Below, piece after piece: positions 31,904-41,552 of a stretch of 64,000 bases of DNA. The stretch spans positions 124,001-188,000 of the forward strand of contig JAMQCK010000015.1 in NCBI GenBank assembly GCA_024196135.1. The letters run 5' to 3'. Each line of letters opens with the position of its first letter. The stretch's first letter is position 1. Both the position numbers and the translations under genes were made by a program. This stretch comes from Pleurotus ostreatus/Saccharomyces cerevisiae fusant (lineage: Eukaryota; Opisthokonta). The notes beneath the pieces were generated by a model. It saw only the letters and a program-made list of their open reading frames with translations. It did no database searches and was not told the origin of the DNA.

Positions 31904-33606
31904 CTATTTCTTGCCTGGCGCTGGCGGCTGCGCCGCCGTGTAGTTTTGGCTGACCGCGGCCCAGTCGACGACCGACCACATATGCCGCAACCACTCTTCG
32001 CGGCCCCAGACGCCGAAGCCGGCGCTCATCCATGCGTGCTCGTAGATGGGTACGCAGAGCAGCGGGTACAGCACGTCGCCGTAGTTCAGCGCAGTGAGCT
32101 TGTCGGAGAGTGCGGTCTGCGCGGGGATGCCGGTGTCGATAGGGTTCACATCAGCGTCAACGTCGTCCAGGATGGACCTTGGCCGCTGGTTGAAGATGTT
32201 ACGCGTGACCGCGCTCGTGCTGTACGACCGCGAGCCGGAGGCAGATTTTGAGGAGCGCTCGGCCTGCTCGCGTAACCGCTTAGCTAGGTCGTCTCGCAAC
32301 TGCGCAAATTCTGGCAGCCAGACGGACTCGAGGCCCAAGGGATCGCGCTCGATGCTCTCGTCCGTCGCCTCCTCTTCCGACACGAACTGGTCCGCGATTT
32401 CCTCCGGTACGCGGTTCGGGTTAGGCTGCAATGCCGGGCCGACCTTGAAGTCTGCGTCGCTTGCAGCGAGATGTGATCGGGAGCGGATGAGGAGCGTGCC
32501 CGGACCGAATGTCGGAACGATACCCATGTTGCCCCGTGAATCGCTGACCAGCCAGAGGAAGCCCGAGCTGAACATGCCAGATGCCGCACCCATAAATGCG
32601 CTCTTGAGCTGCGCGAGCGAGCCGTATTGTGTACGGATTGCCGTGCGCAAGTCATAGCTCATGCTCCTCTCGTGTGTCTCCGAGTACTCGTAGCTCGAGC
32701 CGGTGTACGCGTTCAGCGCCGTGCTCAGCGCTGCCGTATGCTTCGCGAAGATTGCCTCGCCGCCCTCCGCGACGAGCGAGTCCAGCGCCGGCACGTCTGC
32801 ACCCTCCCGTAGCGTCGTCGACAGCGCGTTCTGGATCTCGCTGTGTCCGTTCAGGTACTCGGTCACCTGGCGCGCTGCCTTCGTCACCGTCTCGAGGACC
32901 TCGGCGCGCGCGGGCGAGGATTCGGGCAGGCCCGCGTACTCCTTAGCCGCGGAGACGAGCGTGCCAGCGGCGTCATAGTACTCCACGAGCCGGGTCGCGA
33001 GCGCGGACGGCTGGTGGTCTGCGGGCATGTGCTCCCGCAGCGCCTGCCAGAAGTCCTCCGCGTCGGCGTCCGGAAGGGAGTTGCGCTTCCGCTCGATGAT
33101 GTCGCGCTCCTGCTTCGCCCAGTAAATTGCTGGGGGAGGTTTCTGTGGGGGAGGGTGAGGACGAGAAACATATGCGGATGTCGCGGCTACGCACGAGCTG
33201 GCGGAGGAAGAAGCTGGTGTTGAGGGCAAGGCTGCCATAGTTGAAGGCGAGCACCTGGTTCTCCTGCTGCGCGGCGCCAATGATAACGTCTACGAGCTTC
33301 TTGTTCTCAAGCTCAGTGTCTGCATGCAACCCGGTCAGTATCATTGCTGGGACAAACGGCCTACAACGCACCCCGTATCTCATTGTTCAGGCGCTCTACC
33401 AGCCCTCCGAGGTAGTCCACGGCCACCGTCTTGAGCGCCTTCGGGGGCATGAACCGCCCGAGACCCTCCTCTACCGCATACGGCAAGGGCCGGACGGTAT
33501 GAAGAGCGCGTCTCTCTCTCTGGAGAACGCGTCCCCAAAGCGAGGCGGTAGTCGTCGGTAAGCGTCGCGGACGCCAGTGTACGAGTGACGCGCTACCCCT
33601 CATCAT
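31904..33606 (-). CDS. Mitochondrial small-subunit ribosomal protein mS42/mS43 (Rsm26/Mrp1 type, SOD fold)
   Basis: A structural protein of the mitochondrial ribosome derived from Fe/Mn superoxide dismutase. The N-terminus MMRGSASLVHWRPRRLPTTT is rich in Arg and Ser, as in a mitochondrial presequence. It continues LHTVRPLPYAVEEGLGRFMP and KTVAVDYLGGLVERLNNEIR. After an intron comes TELENKKLVDVIIGAAQQEN, then LAFNYGSLALNTSFFLRQL. The body has SYDLRTAIRTQYGSLAQLKS and SGMFSSGFLWLVSDSRGNMG, matching the SOD C-terminal domain, and near the end VPIYEHAWMSAGFGVWGREE. Metal ligands of true SOD are changed: Asp of the DxWEHAY motif is Pro, and the ligand His before SFF is Thr. An acidic insert separates the C-terminal strands. 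Which of the two paralogs it is remains open. Confidence 0.85.
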
Positions 33607-34001
33607 TGTCGGTGGCGGCGGCGGGGAGGAATGTCGTCGACGGCGACGGCGCGGAGAAAAACTTGGACGGCGCGAACGTTCGCGTGACTTGTTTGGCAGG
33701 TCCTTCCACCGGAAGATGCGGACCGGCTAGCGCCGAAAAGCCGGCATAAACCTTGAAAATGCACCAATTATCCTACGTATTTGTAGGAGCCGTTGGACCC
33801 GACTGCAGGCAAGGAAAGTCCTAAGTTCACGCGCTCAGAAAGTCCTCCGCCTTCGAGCCTGAGGGCTTGAGAAAACGGGCGGCGCAACGGGGAACCACTG
33901 CTTTCCCCTTCAGGCCTCGCGTGCGCGTGGGCAATTGTCAAAGACTGCGGGCCGGCCATCATGCATCAACACGTCCTCTGCTCGTTACTTGCACTCGCAC
34001 A
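33607..34001. promoter_or_regulatory. Divergent promoter region of the mS42/43 and Ost2 genes
   Basis: About 395 bases between divergent starts. No TATA box is evident, as expected for housekeeping genes. No repeat seen. Confidence 0.4.
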
Positions 34002-34474
34002 ATGGCACCAAAGACGACAACGACGACGAGCGCACCCTCTGCTGCACCCCAGAAGGACGCGCTGCAAGCCTTGTGGAAGGCATACAACGAGCAGACACCG
34101 GACCGCCTGAAATTCGTTGATTCCTTCCTCGTCTTCCTCATACTCTCCGGCGTCATCCAATTCTTGTACTGCATCCTTGTCACCAACTTCCCTTTCAATG
34201 CTTTCCTTGCTGGGTGCGTGCTGCACACAACATGCATCACATATCCTAAACTTGAACACAGATTTGGAAGCACTGTCGGCCAGTTCGTCCTCGCGGCGTC
34301 CTTGCGCGCACAAGTCAACCCAGACAATCGCGGGGAGTTCAAGGATGTATCCCCTGAAAGGTGTGTGGTGGTATTCCCTGTCGTAACTGTCGTTAAACTG
34401 TCCGCAGAGCATTCGCCGACTTTGCCATAGGCTCCATCGTCCTGCACTTCTTCGTCTATAACTTCCTCGGCTAG
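34002..34474 (+). CDS. OST2: Oligosaccharyltransferase subunit Ost2/DAD1
   Basis: An ER-membrane subunit of the complex that N-glycosylates nascent proteins. The start is ATGGCACCAAAG. The N-terminus is Thr/Ala-rich, then ALQALWKAYNEQTPDRLKFV, DSFLVFLILSGVIQFLYCIL and VTNFPFNAFLAG give the first two membrane segments. Exon 2 encodes FGSTVGQFVLAASLRAQVNP and DNRGEFKDVSPE. The last exon reads AFADFAIGSIVLHFFVYNFL, ending with Gly as in almost all DAD1 proteins. Two short introns are present. The length of about 135 residues is normal, and all three hydrophobic segments are intact. Confidence 0.95.
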
Positions 34475-34666
34475 TGCCCTGCCAATATACCGCGCGTATG
34501 CGCCTTGTGATACCGTGGTGGAACCCAATGAAAGACGAGAGGGAAGACCCTGAGATACGTATACGATGAAAGGATATAGTACAGGTGAGGGGAAGCAAGG
34601 CGATCATCGCTTCCGCTCGAAAGACTTGGACCTCTGTAGTATGATCAGCAACTGTTGCATTATCTT

Positions 34667-35070
34667 CTACGAGTCACGCACCCCCAGGACCACTACAGCA
34701 AAGTCGAAGACATATTCCCCTGCGGTTGTCATCAGGTCCAACTTTGGGAGCGCCGTAGATCCACCATACCTGTCTCCAGGAAAGAGGCCAATATCTCTGC
34801 AGGTTGGAATAAGTAGCAGGGTGGGCACAAGGGAAAGGCACATACGTCGAACGTCCTTGTTCGGTACTTGTGAGAGAGCTGGTCTGGAAGAGAGCTGAGC
34901 CAATGTAGTCGGCGCGTACAAGGAAGCTCACGTTAGACCAGTCGTGCGCTTAATGCCCGCCAGGAAAGCGCTTATGAGTATTGCGTCGAACGCCAGATGT
35001 GCTACGTTCTCGTCAATGGGATTGTAAGGGTGAGATGAAGGACCTTGAACGCACTCAATTTACCGAACAT
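34667..35070 (-). CDS. DUF1748 mitochondrial microprotein, 67 residues in five exons
   Basis: A small conserved fungal protein of the DUF1748 family, whose yeast member is mitochondrial and of uncertain function. I assembled five exons: 35055-35070, 34932-35001, 34846-34883, 34770-34796 and 34667-34719, all with GT...AG introns, giving 204 bases with the stop. The protein begins MFGKLTHLAFDAILISAFLA, then GIKRTTGLTPALSQ, VPNKDVRQILASFLETGEYV and FDFAVVVLGVRDS. The HLAFDAILISAFLAG, KRTTGL, NKDVR and GEYVFDF blocks are the family signature. The first exon is 16 bases and the fourth 27. The gene is antisense-adjacent to Ost2 and divergent from Gpc1, with 129 bases between starts. It is too short and too fragmented for ordinary gene finders. 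Confidence 0.85.
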
Positions 35071-35199
35071 GGTAGTAAAGAATAAGGTGGCAGACTGCCG
35101 AAGCGTGACGACCGCACTCCGCAAATGCTTCCGTTGGTCCAAGCGACGCGCGCCACATCAAGTTGAATCTTTTGTCCCAAACGTTCATCTCAGACCAGC

Positions 35200-36981
35200 A
35201 TGGCTTCGAGGCCACCCTCCCCACCCTTTTTAAGCGGACGCTCGTTCCCCGCACCCTTCGAGAGGTTCTTACGCGAGCCAGATGTCTCAGACTGGGCAAG
35301 CGCGTTCACGCTTTTGGGTACTGCGCCCCGCCCTCCTCGCCGTCGCTCGCGTTGACCTGTCGTCAGACACGATCGAGACCTATTTCGACTCTCATGTCGA
35401 CCTATGGCAGCGAAAATTGCAAGCGCAGAGCGAGCGGCTCAAGCTCAAGGCCGAGGAGACGTTCAAGATCCGCGACCTGTCTGCCGGTGACCTGCTCAAG
35501 ACGCGCATTCGCGACCTGCGGGAGCGCTCGAGCGAGGGTCTGGCCGTGGACTTCGACAAGGAGATGAAGAATTTCAAGCTCAAGGTGCGTGGCACGCGTA
35601 CCCTGCCTCGCAGTTTTCTGACACGCCCCCCGCTGCGCGTAGATCCAACAGCGGATGACGCGCCTCTCCGCCTCGTGGCACTCGACCAAGGTCGTGCGTA
35701 CGCGCGAGAAGGTCTCGTTCTTCGTTGGTGTCATGACCGTTCTCTTCTCCGCGTTGATGTTTGGCATGGCACCGCAATACGTGCCCCTCGCATACACGAT
35801 CGGCTCGGCCTACCTCATCCCCCTCCGCTGGTACAAGTACAAGCAACGCGCCTGGCACTATTTCCTCTTCGACCTCTGCTACTATGTCACCATCCTCAAT
35901 TTTATCTTCCTGTGGCTCGCGCCTTGGAGCCCGGCGCTCTTCGTCGCGTGTTACTGCCTCAGCCACGGAAGTTTGGGAAGCGCGGTCATCACTTGGCGCA
36001 ACTCGCTCGTCTTCCACGATCAAGATAAGGTCACTAGTTTGTTCATACACATCTACGGCCCGTTCACGTTCACGGTCATACGGCATTTCTACCCTGGCGC
36101 GGAGGAGCGTTATCCAGCGCTTAAGGAACTGCCACACTTGCACCCGATCAAGGCTATCTTGCTTAGCGGGGGGATCTGTAAGTCCCTGCCACCCACGCTT
36201 TTGATATCGTACTAATCATAATAACAACCGTAGATCTCATCTGGCAGGTTCTGTACTGGAAACTAGTGTTGATAGACCGCCGCGAGAAGATCGAGTCCGG
36301 GCAGCGCACGACCTCATTCTCCTATTTCCTCAACGACCGCCGCAGCGCTATTGGCCGCGCGCTTGCCAATGTTCCGCAAGCGTATCGCGAACTTGCTTTC
36401 ATGGGTGGCCAGCTTCGTGAGTGACGTGGATCTACGTGGACAATCACATGCTAATGCCAGCCTCTCGCGCAGTGTACACCATAATAACCATGCTGCCAGC
36501 TATCTGGCCGCTATACGACAGCCCGAGATGGAGTGGCGCGTTCCTCATCCTGATCTTCGCGGTCAGCGTGTGGAACGGTGGCGGGTACTACATCGAGGTC
36601 TTCGGCCGCAAGTTCGAGCGCGAGCTTGAGGCTCTGCGCAAGGAGCTCGCCGAGAGCAGCGCCAGCAGCCACTCTTCTGGCTCTACGCGTGGGGATAGCG
36701 ACGACGACGAGATGGCCTCGTATAATGGATCGACGGTCTCAACACCGGCTGTCCAGGCTATGGATCTTCCACCGACAAAGTCAGAGCCGGCAATCTCGAA
36801 TGGGCAGACTACTGCTACGGAAGCCCTGAACGCGGCGGTGCAGAGGCCGTCGGCGGCGACGATCAAGATGGCGGGTGGCAACTTGTCAGAGCCGACGCTC
36901 GGAACGTCCACGCCGCCGCTGACGGAGCGTCCGGCGAACAATGTACATGCCACGGATGAGACGAGGGCGAAGGCCGAGTAA
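35200..36981 (+). CDS. GPC1: Glycerophosphocholine acyltransferase Gpc1 (DUF2838 family)
   Basis: Transfers an acyl group to glycerophosphocholine in the phosphatidylcholine remodelling pathway; a multi-pass membrane protein. The start is MASRPPSPPFLSGRSFPAP. A 47-base intron leads to TIETYFDSHVDLWQRKLQAQ, a charged helix, and FKIRDLSAGDLLKTRIRDLR. The membrane core starts VRTREKVSFFVGVMTVLFSA and includes RAWHYFLFDLCYYVTILNFI and FVACYCLSHGSLGSAVITWR. The conserved blocks DKVTSLFIHIYGPFTFTVIR, YLIWQVLYWKLVLIDR and TSFSYFLND follow. The last exon has two more membrane segments, VYTIITMLPAIWPLYDSPRW and FLILIFAVSVWNGGGYYIE. It ends in a Ser/Thr-rich cytosolic tail of about 130 residues, longer than I expect for yeast. 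Five exons are needed. Confidence 0.9.
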
Positions 36982-37433
36982 AGTTATGCGGGATGGATCT
37001 GGTATGTAGGCAGCTCTTCGACCAATCGTGACCTTTCATTCAATCATGTCTCGCAGGTTATCTGGCCCTTGGAAGATCTTCAAAGGATTGTACGACTAGA
37101 TGGTTTGGATTGCTAGCACACACTTATTTGCGTTCATGTTTTTACGATTTGTTTTGCGGTCCGACGGGGCGGTTGACCTCTTCTCGGTCCAAGACGAGGT
37201 CAACTAGACGGTCACGTCGTCCCTTGGCTTTATACACGACCTGTACACGACACCTTTCTTCTTCATGGACTACAGCCTATCCTTACTACTTTACGCGCCT
37301 CCTGGTCTTCTACGACAGTACGCGCTTGCACTTGATGTTCTTGTAATGATCCTTACTGTGTTGATAATGTACGGTGGACGAGAGGTGTTATACATGCACA
37401 TAGGGGAGCGCGAACAGGCTTCGGATGCCAGCG
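36982..37433. other. Intergenic region between convergent genes
   Basis: About 450 bases of 3' flank. Only short frames; nothing recognised. Confidence 0.35.
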
Positions 37434-38884
37434 TCAAGGTAAATCAGTTTGGGAGGATGCTCTTTTACCATTTTCCACGACATTGCCTTCCGCGTCAAAT
37501 TTTTGCAACCTAGGGTCGCTTCGCTGCCATTCGGCGAAAACACCCCGACGACCTGTGAGCCGTGACTTGGCAAGCTTGTATTCTTGCGCGGTTTGCTTGA
37601 TGTCGTAGTAGGTCGCCCCGAGCCTGCGCAGACGATGAGTGGAATCGCTTCGGTGAGATATTACGATGCGCACGGTACGGGCCTCAACGAGCAGAAAAGA
37701 CGGAAAAGACCAAGCTGGGATATTCGCGGTCTATAGGGTACGATTAGCCAGGAGCAAAGGGGAGAAAGCACGAACTTACATTGATTGGGAGCGCAATTGG
37801 TGTTTTGGAGGTACGCCGCGTCTGGTACCGTTCACAATGATCTCGGATGGAGGAACAGTCTCCGCTATCCAGCTGAGAGCTACAGAGGGCGAATAGCTGA
37901 ATGTGTTGCTATGAGCGACGCAAATACGAGGGCCACTTACACTCGTTAGACGATGTACTGCAGGGCGATCCTAATGTGGACGATACCGCTGCTCGAGAGT
38001 GGACGAAGTTGAGCGAAGTAAAGTCAATGATGGGCCGATGTGCAGATGGGCCCGCCCTTGTCCAAAGCGCGCGCTCGCAGTCTTCTAGCACGACGCTGCG
38101 CATATCCTCCGGCACGTCGCCGACTACGATGTGGTCGATATGTATGGGGTCCGGAAGTACAAGGCTCGCGAGCGCGCCTTGGAAGCCCAAGATGCTCCAT
38201 GCAGCGATCTTGTCACTGCAGGACATCGACATCGTCGGCGGAGCGTCTGCGCGACCTGGCTTCGTGCGTAGGACGCCTGTGAGGGCGTAGTTGTCGCGGC
38301 CGCGTGCGGCGGCGGTCGGGTCGACGACTGGGCGAGATGCAGATTCCTTCAGAGCGGCCATCTCCGCGTCTTGTGGCGCGGCAGCGAGGAAGCGGGTCGA
38401 TGCGTCTCCGCCTTCTGATTCGTGAGAGTGCGTTTGCTTTAACGAGGAAGAAGGTTCTAAGATACTTACAAGGTAGAGTTGAGATATACATCCCGACGTG
38501 AGCGCCGTCTTGGAGCTTGTACACGCATTCAAATGTCTTCGTGAGCCATTCGGAGCAACCAGCATCAGACTGCGACATCCGCTGAATTTCCTCCAGAAAC
38601 CAGCGGATAGCGCCACGCCGCGCGGTGATTTCGGCATGGCTATCGTGCATCGCTTCGCCGTGTAAGGGTAGCTGAGAGGTAGGCAGACATTTGGTTCCAG
38701 TTCCGAGCGAGATTATCTTGAAGTTGGCGGCGCCAATTAAGGGCGAAGCGGGCGAACGAAAAAGGTAGAACGCAGCGAGGATGGTGAAGTGCGATGGGTT
38801 GGAGGGCTTGTATCCGGTGGATAAGTAGACTTCGGAGACGGAGCGGGTTATGAAGTCGGCGGGGAGAAGGTCACTTGTGTGCAT
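37434..38884 (-). CDS. TAD1: tRNA-specific adenosine deaminase Tad1/ADAT1
   Basis: Deaminates A37 of tRNA-Ala to inosine. The start chosen is MHTSDLLPADFITRSV; the frame is open further upstream. The deaminase core has SLGTGTKCLPTSQLPLHGEA and MHDSHAEITARRGAIRWFLE, where HAE is the zinc-binding and proton-shuttle motif. Across an intron comes STLPCGDASTRFLAAAP, supplying the first zinc Cys. TGVLRTKPGRADAPPTMSMS then CSDKIAAWSILGFQGALASL give the SCSDK motif with the second Cys. Later exons carry PSEIIVNGTRRGVPPKHQLR and YYDIKQTAQEYKLAKSRLTG, then FAEWQRSDPRLQKF. Four or five introns are needed. All catalytic residues are visible. It is divergent from the unknown gene at 39141. Confidence 0.9.
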
Positions 38885-39140
38885 GCTCGATGCATCTGGT
38901 CTGCAAACCAAGGTGATGATGGTGCAGGACAAGTTCGGTAAGTGCCGAAATTCTTTGTCACGTACTCCGGTCACGCAGGCGAAGTTCGAAAAGGGAATCC
39001 TAGTATAGAGAAGCTCAAGCTCAGCGCCTTGCCGTCAGCATGCCCTTGCAGGCCCTTACTCTCTGCGCGGGTTCTCAAGCTCGCTTTCCTCTTACCCCCA
39101 TCTTGAGCAACGCAAAGTGCGCTGGGACAAAACCTGGACC

Positions 39141-39876
39141 ATGAGTGAGCGTCTCTCTTCGCGCGTTATAATCACAAAGCGATAACTCACCGGCAGGTCG
39201 AGTGGCACCACCTCGCGATGTCTGCAAGGTCAACTATGACCTGCCTGGTGTCTTCCTACCTCAGGATATTATACCCAGTGGCGACGAATCCATCAGCGAG
39301 CTCGTGCAGAAGTCCGCCAAGTGGCGGCGCATTGTCGACTCAGGCGCCTCTCTTGCCGTCGCGTTTGGCATGCTCGAAGTGGGAGGAGAGATCGACTACG
39401 AGCGCGAGGCCATGAAAACATTCAGCCTCGAGCAGCGCGAGTTTTACGTGCTGTGGAAGAAGAACCGACGACTCCCGGAAGCGAATTGGGAGGAGGACCG
39501 GACGCCGCGCGAAAAGTGCCTCTCGAACGACGGACCGCTGCTGGTGCACGTCCGCGCGCTGCGCATTCTGTACGAGAACAGCGACATCGACATGGAGAAC
39601 GCTGTGTTCTGGATTCAAAAGCACCCGTGCCTCATACCACTCCTCAAGGCCGTCGACAAGGTCCACCGTAACGTGTTGAACGCGAAGACGCAGGCGGGCC
39701 AGTATGATCCTCGGGCGTTGCAGGAGATGCTGGCTGCGCGGAAAGCGAACAAGGTCGCGAATACGATCTTGAACAGGTACCAGCGGGCGACGAAGTGCGG
39801 GTCAACGTCAGTGACGAAGGCGCTGCACGCGAACCTCGTGGGCGTGCAAGCGAGGGCGAGGAAGGCGCCGCACTGA
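39141..39876 (+). CDS. Uncharacterised protein, possibly mitochondrial
   Basis: No family recognised. The simplest model starts at ATG 39141 with a first coding exon of four bases (ATGA), a GTGAGC...CGGCAG intron, then SRVAPPRDVCKVNYDLPG and VFLPQDIIPSGDESISELVQ. The body is helical and charged: WRRIVDSGASLAVAFGMLEV, FSLEQREFYVLWKKNRRLPE and MENAVFWIQKHPCLIPLLKA. The C-terminus is very basic (LVGVQARARKAPH). The frame is open upstream of the ATG and encodes LAGPYSLRGFSSSLSSYPHL, which looks like a mitochondrial presequence with an RGFSS cleavage site, so a further 5' exon may exist. The protein is about 225 residues or slightly more. A mitoribosomal or assembly role would fit but is only a guess. 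Confidence 0.6.
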
Positions 39877-40134
39877 GAATGTAAGTACAATTATCTCAGG
39901 AGCTGTCAAATAATGGCTTGCTGACGGCGCGCGCGTCGCAGGATGCGGGAGAGTTCGTTATGTTCGAAGCAGTTCTGAAGTGGTTATCACGAGTGTGACA
40001 CATGGCAAGGCCACGTTGTCCTCTGTTGACCTCAACGTCCATCATTAGGCTCCTCAGACCGCACACACGTGTCGCAGTCGTGTCTATGAGCCCTTGATAC
40101 AACGTGTCTGTCTTCTCTCCTTCTCGCTGTGGTC

Positions 40135-41040
40135 ATGTCTGTCAAGAGGCGATCAACCCATTCTATCTTCGCTGCAGTCTTCCGACGTGCGAGTGGCAGC
40201 CACCATGGAAACCCGGACCCTCACGAACCTCGTAATCCATCGACGAGTCTCTCTCACGAAGAAAGCCCTCCTATGTTGTCGTGGTCATCCTCTCATGATG
40301 GGTGGCCGCGCAGAGCGACGCTCGTCGAGGACACAGCACTCTCCGCCAGTCTCTCGCCGAATAATCTACTGTTTGCGGTCACCTCGAGCGGTATGACCGG
40401 TGATTCTGTGTGGCTGGCGGCGTTTGCGACGAGAGAAGCGACACCACCGTCTCATGAGGGTGAACAACAGACTGCTCCGTCGGGAGATGATGAAGCAGAG
40501 GTACCTGCTATTCCCCATACTACACGAGACAACGCCAACAACGACACGGACTATACGACCAACCATATCGCTATTGATGCATCCGGACGCGTATGGCGTC
40601 TCGACCGGAAAGACTACATCACGTTCCTCGACCTCGTGCGGGCGGCACAGGCGGAGACCTCTGGCATCAGAGACTTCCACGTCGCTCATACTGTGACATG
40701 CCAGCCTATGGCCTACCTCGTTCTTCCCGTTGAAGGTGCGGGTGTGCATGTCCAGGATCCCTCGAGAGTCCCTGCCCTCCGCACAGTCGGTGTGAGTGCA
40801 TATAGCAGGCACTACCGCAGACTCGAAACTGCGACCCTTGGGGAGAAAGGAGTCAAACAGGTATGGAATGCGCCAAAGGAACTACCAGCAGCCTTATACG
40901 AGGTACTGGGTTTGGCGCAGGAGGGGATAGAGGAATGCAAGGACTCGGATACGAATGTGGCAGCTCTACTTGCGGTGAAGAATGCGCTGCCTCGGAGTCT
41001 GCTTTGCAGCATGTATATACCTGATCACGCTATCCCTTAG
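40135..41040 (+). CDS. Uncharacterised intronless gene
   Basis: A 301-codon frame without introns, starting MSVKRRSTHSIFAAVFRR. The first 130 residues are low complexity, Ser/His/Thr-rich, with LLFAVTSSGMTGDSVWLAAF. The second half looks globular: HIAIDASGRVWRLDRKDYIT, FLDLVRAAQAETSGIRDFHV, and PMAYLVLPVEGAGVHVQDPS, ending RSLLCSMYIPDHAIP. No domain or signal was recognised. The length of the frame, sensible amino acid composition in the second half and the ATG context support coding. It sits between two plus-strand genes with about 260 and 510 bases of flank. Confidence 0.55.
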   Translation: MSVKRRSTHSIFAAVFRRASGSHHGNPDPHEPRNPSTSLSHEESPPMLSWSSSHDGWPRRATLVEDTALSASLSPNNLLFAVTSSGMTGDSVWLAAFATREATPPSHEGEQQTAPSGDDEAEVPAIPHTTRDNANNDTDYTTNHIAIDASGRVWRLDRKDYITFLDLVRAAQAETSGIRDFHVAHTVTCQPMAYLVLPVEGAGVHVQDPSRVPALRTVGVSAYSRHYRRLETATLGEKGVKQVWNAPKELPAALYEVLGLAQEGIEECKDSDTNVAALLAVKNALPRSLLCSMYIPDHAIP

Positions 41041-41552
41041 AATTTCGGTCCAACAGTCGTTTACCGCCTACTTTGTCCAGCGCAAAATTGCTGTTTTGCA
41101 CAATGATGGCGTGTGGGCGCTGTGCTTGCGCTTGTTTTGTTGCATTTGACTCGTTCACGTGTGAACGGCAAATGCCGTACCTCTCCTATTCCGAACACTC
41201 ACTTCGCACGATAAGGCTTGTCCTTCTGCGAGATACTGAGCGCCTATCTATGTCTTCTGAAGCGTTATATCCGCCGCGGGCGACTTCAGCGCGGTGATAG
41301 TCACTGGGTGCGACGATAGACTCCAGCTTCGCAGCCTGAGTTCGCAGTTGTCTACCGCGGGTCCGATAGCGCGGCTGAAGCGACCACCTGTGACCAAGGC
41401 GAAGTCCCCATTCACGTCTCCTGCTCGCCCTATATGACGATAAGAGGCAATTACGTGGGAAGGAGCCTCAGGCTTGGAGGCTGGCCTCGTCGGCGAGCTT
41501 ATCTTGTTCCTCATCTTGTTTCTGTCCGCCATCTTGCTCGCAACGATTCAGG
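41041..41552. other. Intergenic region upstream of the DUF3445 gene
   Basis: About 510 bases. A minus-strand frame at 41248-41532 is a shadow without features. No TATA box or repeat identified. Confidence 0.35.
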
